NCBI GenBank assembly: GCA_003427395.1
Contig: BFEA01000373.1
Location: 278,016 to 312,018 of the forward strand
Reading direction: 5' to 3'
DNA from: Chara braunii
Lineage: Eukaryota; Streptophyta; Charophyceae; Charales; Characeae
DNA: 34,003 bases
Under the pieces are notes generated by a model that saw only the letters and a list, made by a program, of their open reading frames with translations, searched no databases and was not told the origin of the DNA. Positions 31,751 through 34,003 of this stretch are shown here, in pieces (within the stretch, counting starts at the first letter, position 1; every line of letters starts with the position of its first letter). Position numbers and translations under genes: made by a program.

Positions 31751-32020
31751 GAGAGAGGGGACAACATTGTACATCCCCTCTCTCTGCTGAGAGAGAGGGG
31801 AGAACATTTTACACCCCTCCGTGTACAGAGTACCCTCACCCTCTGTCCTGATGGTGAGGGCAGAAATCAAGTACGCTATAAGGCAAGCTGTCTTGGCCAA
31901 CTCGGTGTACAGAGTACCCTCCTCCTCTGAGCGCAACGCACCCTCATTTCCCTGTATTCATCCCCAAGCAGACCGCAAACATAGTACCCTCGTCCTCCGA
32001 GAGCAGCGCACCCTCATTTT
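31751..32020. repeat. Hairpin pair and three spaced repeats with acagagtaccctc
   Basis: GAGAGAGGGG at 31751-31760 pairs perfectly with CCCCTCTCTC at 31775-31784, and the first arm recurs at 31791-31800. Further right, gtgtacagagtaccctc occurs near 31821 and 31905 and atagtaccctcgtcctc near 31981. The latter two are followed by gcgcaacgcaccctcattt-like words. The repeats are 84 and 70 bp apart. No gene is seen in 31540-32160. Confidence 0.6.
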
Positions 32021-32162
32021 TGCTGCATCCGTCCAGAAAGACAGCTTTTATACATTCGTTATCAAGCATCCGTCAGGTTACTCACCTTCTATAAACTCAT
32101 CCCCTAACCCAATTTTTCAGAAAAAGAGTTTATAGATTCTCAATATGTTTCATGTTTTAAAT

Positions 32163-32262
32163 GGGACGCTGGGCCCGGTTCCCAGCACGTGTTGTTCCCC
32201 ACGAATAGACTGGAGCATTTGTCCCAAAACAAAAAAAAACAAAAAAAAAACAAAAAAAGATT
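32163..32262 (+). mobile_element. SINE-like 3' end with interrupted A-tail
   Basis: The motif is present as gggacgctgggcccggttcccagc, read here as gctggg..cccagc rather than gctgga..tccagc. Both arms changed together. It is followed by gttgttccccacgaatagactggag and an A tract broken by single C bases to about 32258. Confidence 0.65.
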
Positions 32263-32420
32263 GGTTAGCCCAGGCGTTCGTCGGGTAAGTCACCCCCTCA
32301 CACAATTTTTTTTATTTTTTTTTAATATGTCTACTTGTAGAACACAACCTCCACATACCATCTGGCCCCCANAGAAAAAGAAAGAAAACCTAAAAAGTCG
32401 GCATTCGGCCCGACACCCCT

Positions 32421-32442
32421 TGGGGGGGGGGGAGGGGGGGGG
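32421..32442. repeat. G tract
   Basis: Runs of nine or ten G bases separated by single A precede the hammerhead repeat cluster. Confidence 0.8.
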
Positions 32443-32498
32443 CGGTGAACGTTCAGCCGGACCCAAACGCCATCTACGCTGTGTATATATTTACAGAT

Positions 32499-32532
32499 AT
32501 GAGTCGGTGAAACTCCGACGAAACAGTTTGTC
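32499..32532 (+). ncRNA. Hammerhead relic, 5' half lost
   Basis: Helix II (gtcgg/ccgac), GAA and the 3' strand of helix III (acagtttgtc) are present, but the CTGATGA box is cut to ATGA and helix I is absent. It is not expected to cleave. Confidence 0.6.
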
Positions 32533-32712
32533 ACAGCCCCTCGTTTGTTGTCCTCTTCTCCCTCTCTGCCTACGGTTTACCGGGCAGTTCTATTTGACGA
32601 TATATATCCTCACAAACAGAACTGCCCGGTAAAACCGTAGGCAGAGAGAGAGAAGAGGACAACAAACGAGGGGCTGTGACAAACTGTTTCGTCGGAGTTT
32701 CACCGACTCATC
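32499..32712. repeat. Inverted pair of hammerhead units, arms about 93 bp
   Basis: The arms 32499-32591 (plus) and 32619-32712 (minus) are complementary with only two or three differences, around a spacer of about 27 bp containing gacgatatatatcctcac. A transcript of either strand would form a long near-perfect hairpin. Confidence 0.9.
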
Positions 32713-32724
32713 AGGAGGCTGAAC
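32678..32724 (-). ncRNA. Hammerhead relic, truncated in loop 1
   Basis: CTGATGA, helix II, GAA and the helix III 3' strand are intact, but upstream of loop 1 an AT microsatellite replaces the cleavage site and helix III 5' strand. It is not expected to self-cleave. Confidence 0.65.
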
Positions 32725-32810
32725 CTATATATATATATATCGTCACAAACAGAACTGCCCGGTAAAACCGTAGGCAGAGAGAGAGAAGAGGACAACAAAC
32801 GAGGGGCTGT

Positions 32811-32873
32811 GACAAACTGTTTCGTCGGAGTTTCACCGACTCATCAGGAGGCTGAACCCTCAACAGTCTGCAG
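32811..32873 (-). ncRNA. Complete type III hammerhead ribozyme
   Basis: All parts of the motif are present in order on the minus strand. Helix III 5' strand GCAGACUGU (32871-32863) pairs over 9 bp with ACAGUUUGU (32820-32812), with two G-U pairs. The cleavage triplet is GUU (32864-32862), so the cut would fall between 32862 and 32861. Helix I is GAGG/CCUC (32861-32858 with 32851-32848) closed by loop GUUCAG. Next come the CUGAUGA box (32847-32841), helix II GUCGG/CCGAC (32840-32836 with 32828-32824) with loop UGAAACU, and GAA (32823-32821). Loop 1 contains UUCA and loop 2 contains UGAA, which are complementary, as expected for the tertiary loop contact that supports activity in natural hammerheads. 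GUU is an allowed but usually slower NUH triplet. Activity is inference. Confidence 0.88.
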
Positions 32874-32984
32874 AATCCCCTCACTGATTACACTGTAAAT
32901 GATATACATATACATATCATCAAACAGCGCTGTCTGGTAAACCTTAAGCAGAGAGGGAGAAGAGAACAACAAACGAGGGCCTGG

Positions 32985-33045
32985 GACAAATTGTTTCGTC
33001 GGAGTTTCACAGACTCAGCAGGAGGCTGAACCCTCAACAGTCTGC
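32985..33045 (-). ncRNA. Degenerate hammerhead copy, core mutated
   Basis: Helices I and III and the GUU triplet are present, but the box reads CUGCUGA instead of CUGAUGA and helix II has one mismatch (gtctg/ccgac). The core change is at an invariant position, so it is likely inactive. Confidence 0.75.
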
Positions 33046-33134
33046 AAAATCCCCTAAATGATTACACTGTAAGTGATAATCCACCTTTACCCCGGTACTG
33101 GTTAAGCATCAAAGACATACAAACGGGGGGCTGG

Positions 33135-33195
33135 GACAAACTGTTTCGTCAGAGTTTCACCGACTCATCAGGACGCTGAACCCTCAACCGTCTGC
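33135..33195 (-). ncRNA. Degenerate hammerhead copy, helix I and III mismatches
   Basis: CUGAUGA and GAA are intact and helix II keeps pairing through a G-U (gtcgg/ctgac). Helix I has one mismatch (gagg with cgtc) and helix III one (gacggu). Weak or no activity is expected. Confidence 0.75.
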
Positions 33196-33343
33196 AAGAT
33201 CCCCTAACTGATTACACTATAACTGATACTCCACCTTAACCCCGGTTGTGGTTAAGCATCAACAACATATATATATCGTCAAATAGAACTGCCCGGTAAA
33301 CCGTACGCAGAAAGGGAGAAGAGGACAACAAACGAGGGGCTGT

Positions 33344-33386
33344 GACAAACTGTTTCGTCGGAGTTTCACCGACTCATCAGGAGGCT
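33344..33386 (-). ncRNA. Hammerhead relic cut by an AT microsatellite
   Basis: Box, helix II and helix III 3' strand are present up to the agcctc of helix I; the rest is replaced by (AT)n from 33387. Confidence 0.6.
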
Positions 33387-33563
33387 ATATATATATATAT
33401 ATCGTATGTATGTATATATATGTACATATATCGTCACAATATATATATCGTATGTATATATATATATATCATATGTATGTATATATATATATCGTCACAA
33501 ATAGAACTGCCGACGGTAAACCGTAGGCAGAGAGGGAGAAGAGGACAACAAACGAGGGGCTGT

Positions 33564-33597
33564 GACAAACTGTTTCGTCGGAGTTTCACCGACTCAT
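33564..33597 (-). ncRNA. Hammerhead relic, box truncated
   Basis: Only ATGA of the box, helix II, GAA and the helix III 3' strand remain; atatac follows at 33596. Confidence 0.55.
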
Positions 33598-33754
33598 ATA
33601 TACAGTCTCCTTTGATTTTCGTCCCCGCTACCTTGAGGGCAGTGGTTGGTGCCCACCTCGGGGTCGCAGTTGTCGGGCAGTCGTTGATGCTTAACCACGT
33701 CAGGGGTTAAGGTGGATTATCACTTACAGTGTAATCAGTTAGTTAGGGGATTCC

Positions 33755-33797
33755 GCAGACTGTTGAGGGCTCAGCCTCCTGATGAAACAGTTTGTCA
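33755..33797 (+). ncRNA. Hammerhead with helix II precisely deleted
   Basis: On the plus strand gcagactgtt, helix I (gagg..cctc), CTGATGA (33779-33785) and aacagtttgtc follow each other. The 19 bases covering helix II, its loop and the first GA of the GAA box are missing. The deletion is bounded by GA on both sides. Without helix II the motif should not cleave. Confidence 0.75.
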
Positions 33798-33953
33798 CAG
33801 CCCCTGGTTTGTTATCCTCTTCTCCCTCTCTTCTCTGCCTGCGGTTTACCGGGCAGCTCTGTTTGATTATATACATATATATATCGTCACAAACAGAACT
33901 GCCCGGTAAACCGTACGCAGAGAGAGAGAAGAGGACAACAAACGAGGGGCTGT

Positions 33954-34003
33954 GACAAACTGTTTCGTCGGAGTTTCACCGACTCATCAGGAGGCTGAAC
34001 CCT
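33954..34003 (-). ncRNA. Hammerhead copy cut by the window edge
   Basis: Helix III 3' strand, GAA, helix II, CTGATGA, helix I 3' strand and loop 1 match the complete copy at 32811-32873. The cleavage site and helix III 5' strand lie beyond the last base of the window. Confidence 0.75.

Larger units (their letters stand above)
32470..34003. repeat. Hammerhead-bearing repeat cluster, mixed orientations
   Basis: A unit of about 150-200 bp recurs at least eight times and continues past the right edge. On the minus strand its order is: (c)ttaacc..ggttaag hairpin, gtgtaatcagt, hammerhead core, cacagcccctcgtttgttgtcc, ctctctgcctacggtttaccg, ggcagttctgtttg, then an AT microsatellite. Most copies are minus; plus copies begin near 32499 and 33690. 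Copies are separated by (AT)n tracts of varying length. No protein is encoded. The unit resembles hammerhead satellites or retrozyme repeats described in plants and animals, but no LTR, primer site or polypurine tract was found around it. Confidence 0.85.

Noticed and set aside
32811-32873. Type I hammerhead with a 3 bp helix III (aca/tgt) and cleavage at GUC
   Set aside because: That reading leaves helix I unpaired next to the core (C opposite A). The type III reading pairs all three helices.
33390-33500. Short frames with Tyr/Ile runs
   Set aside because: They are translations of AT and GTAT microsatellites.

Overview
The window is eukaryotic intergenic DNA made almost entirely of nested, decayed transposable elements. 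It has no compact operons or ribosome binding sites, but it does have A-tailed insertions, microsatellites, single N calls and polyproteins full of nonsense codons. The gag, Ty3/gypsy pol and LINE proteins look like families I remember from the charophyte alga Chara braunii. That assignment comes from memory, not from a search, and I hold it at moderate confidence. I see no intact host protein-coding gene.

Layout. (1) 1-226: the end of an LTR-like repeat that recurs at 5826-6014. (2) 220-3044, minus strand: the 5' part of a Ty3/gypsy element in reverse order, namely gag N-terminal half, a minisatellite of ACGT-core motifs, an AT-rich leader, a primer binding site for initiator-Met tRNA, and a partial LTR. 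(3) 3045-4740: a multi-nonsense pseudogene. (4) 4741-6036: an LTR-like non-coding block. (5) 6037-16490: a 10.4 kb non-coding element with terminal inverted repeats of about 2.3 kb. Each arm carries an array of hairpins with a constant loop and covarying stems. (6) 16491-22080, plus strand: gag zinc knuckle, protease, reverse transcriptase, RNase H, integrase with chromodomain-like tail, polypurine tract and a full 1.19 kb 3' LTR. (7) 22081-30484, minus strand: an L1-like LINE (ORF1, then endonuclease and RT), interrupted by SINE-like copies. (8) 30529-32262: repeats and further SINE-like copies. (9) 32470-34003: a repeat cluster carrying hammerhead ribozyme motifs in both orientations.

How the parts fit. 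The 3' LTR of the gypsy element abuts LINE ORF2 coding sequence, so the gypsy element probably inserted into the LINE. The inverted-repeat element abuts the gag C-terminal half, and the missing gag N-terminal half lies about 5 kb further left in opposite orientation. Inverting about 227-6036 would restore one gypsy element split by the inverted-repeat element. This implies either a real inversion or an assembly error.

The two most interesting signals are non-coding. First, a complete type III hammerhead ribozyme fold lies on the minus strand at 32811-32873, surrounded by relics in every stage of decay. Second, the subterminal hairpin arrays at 7008-8043 and 14621-15450 keep their stems by compensatory change around a conserved loop.
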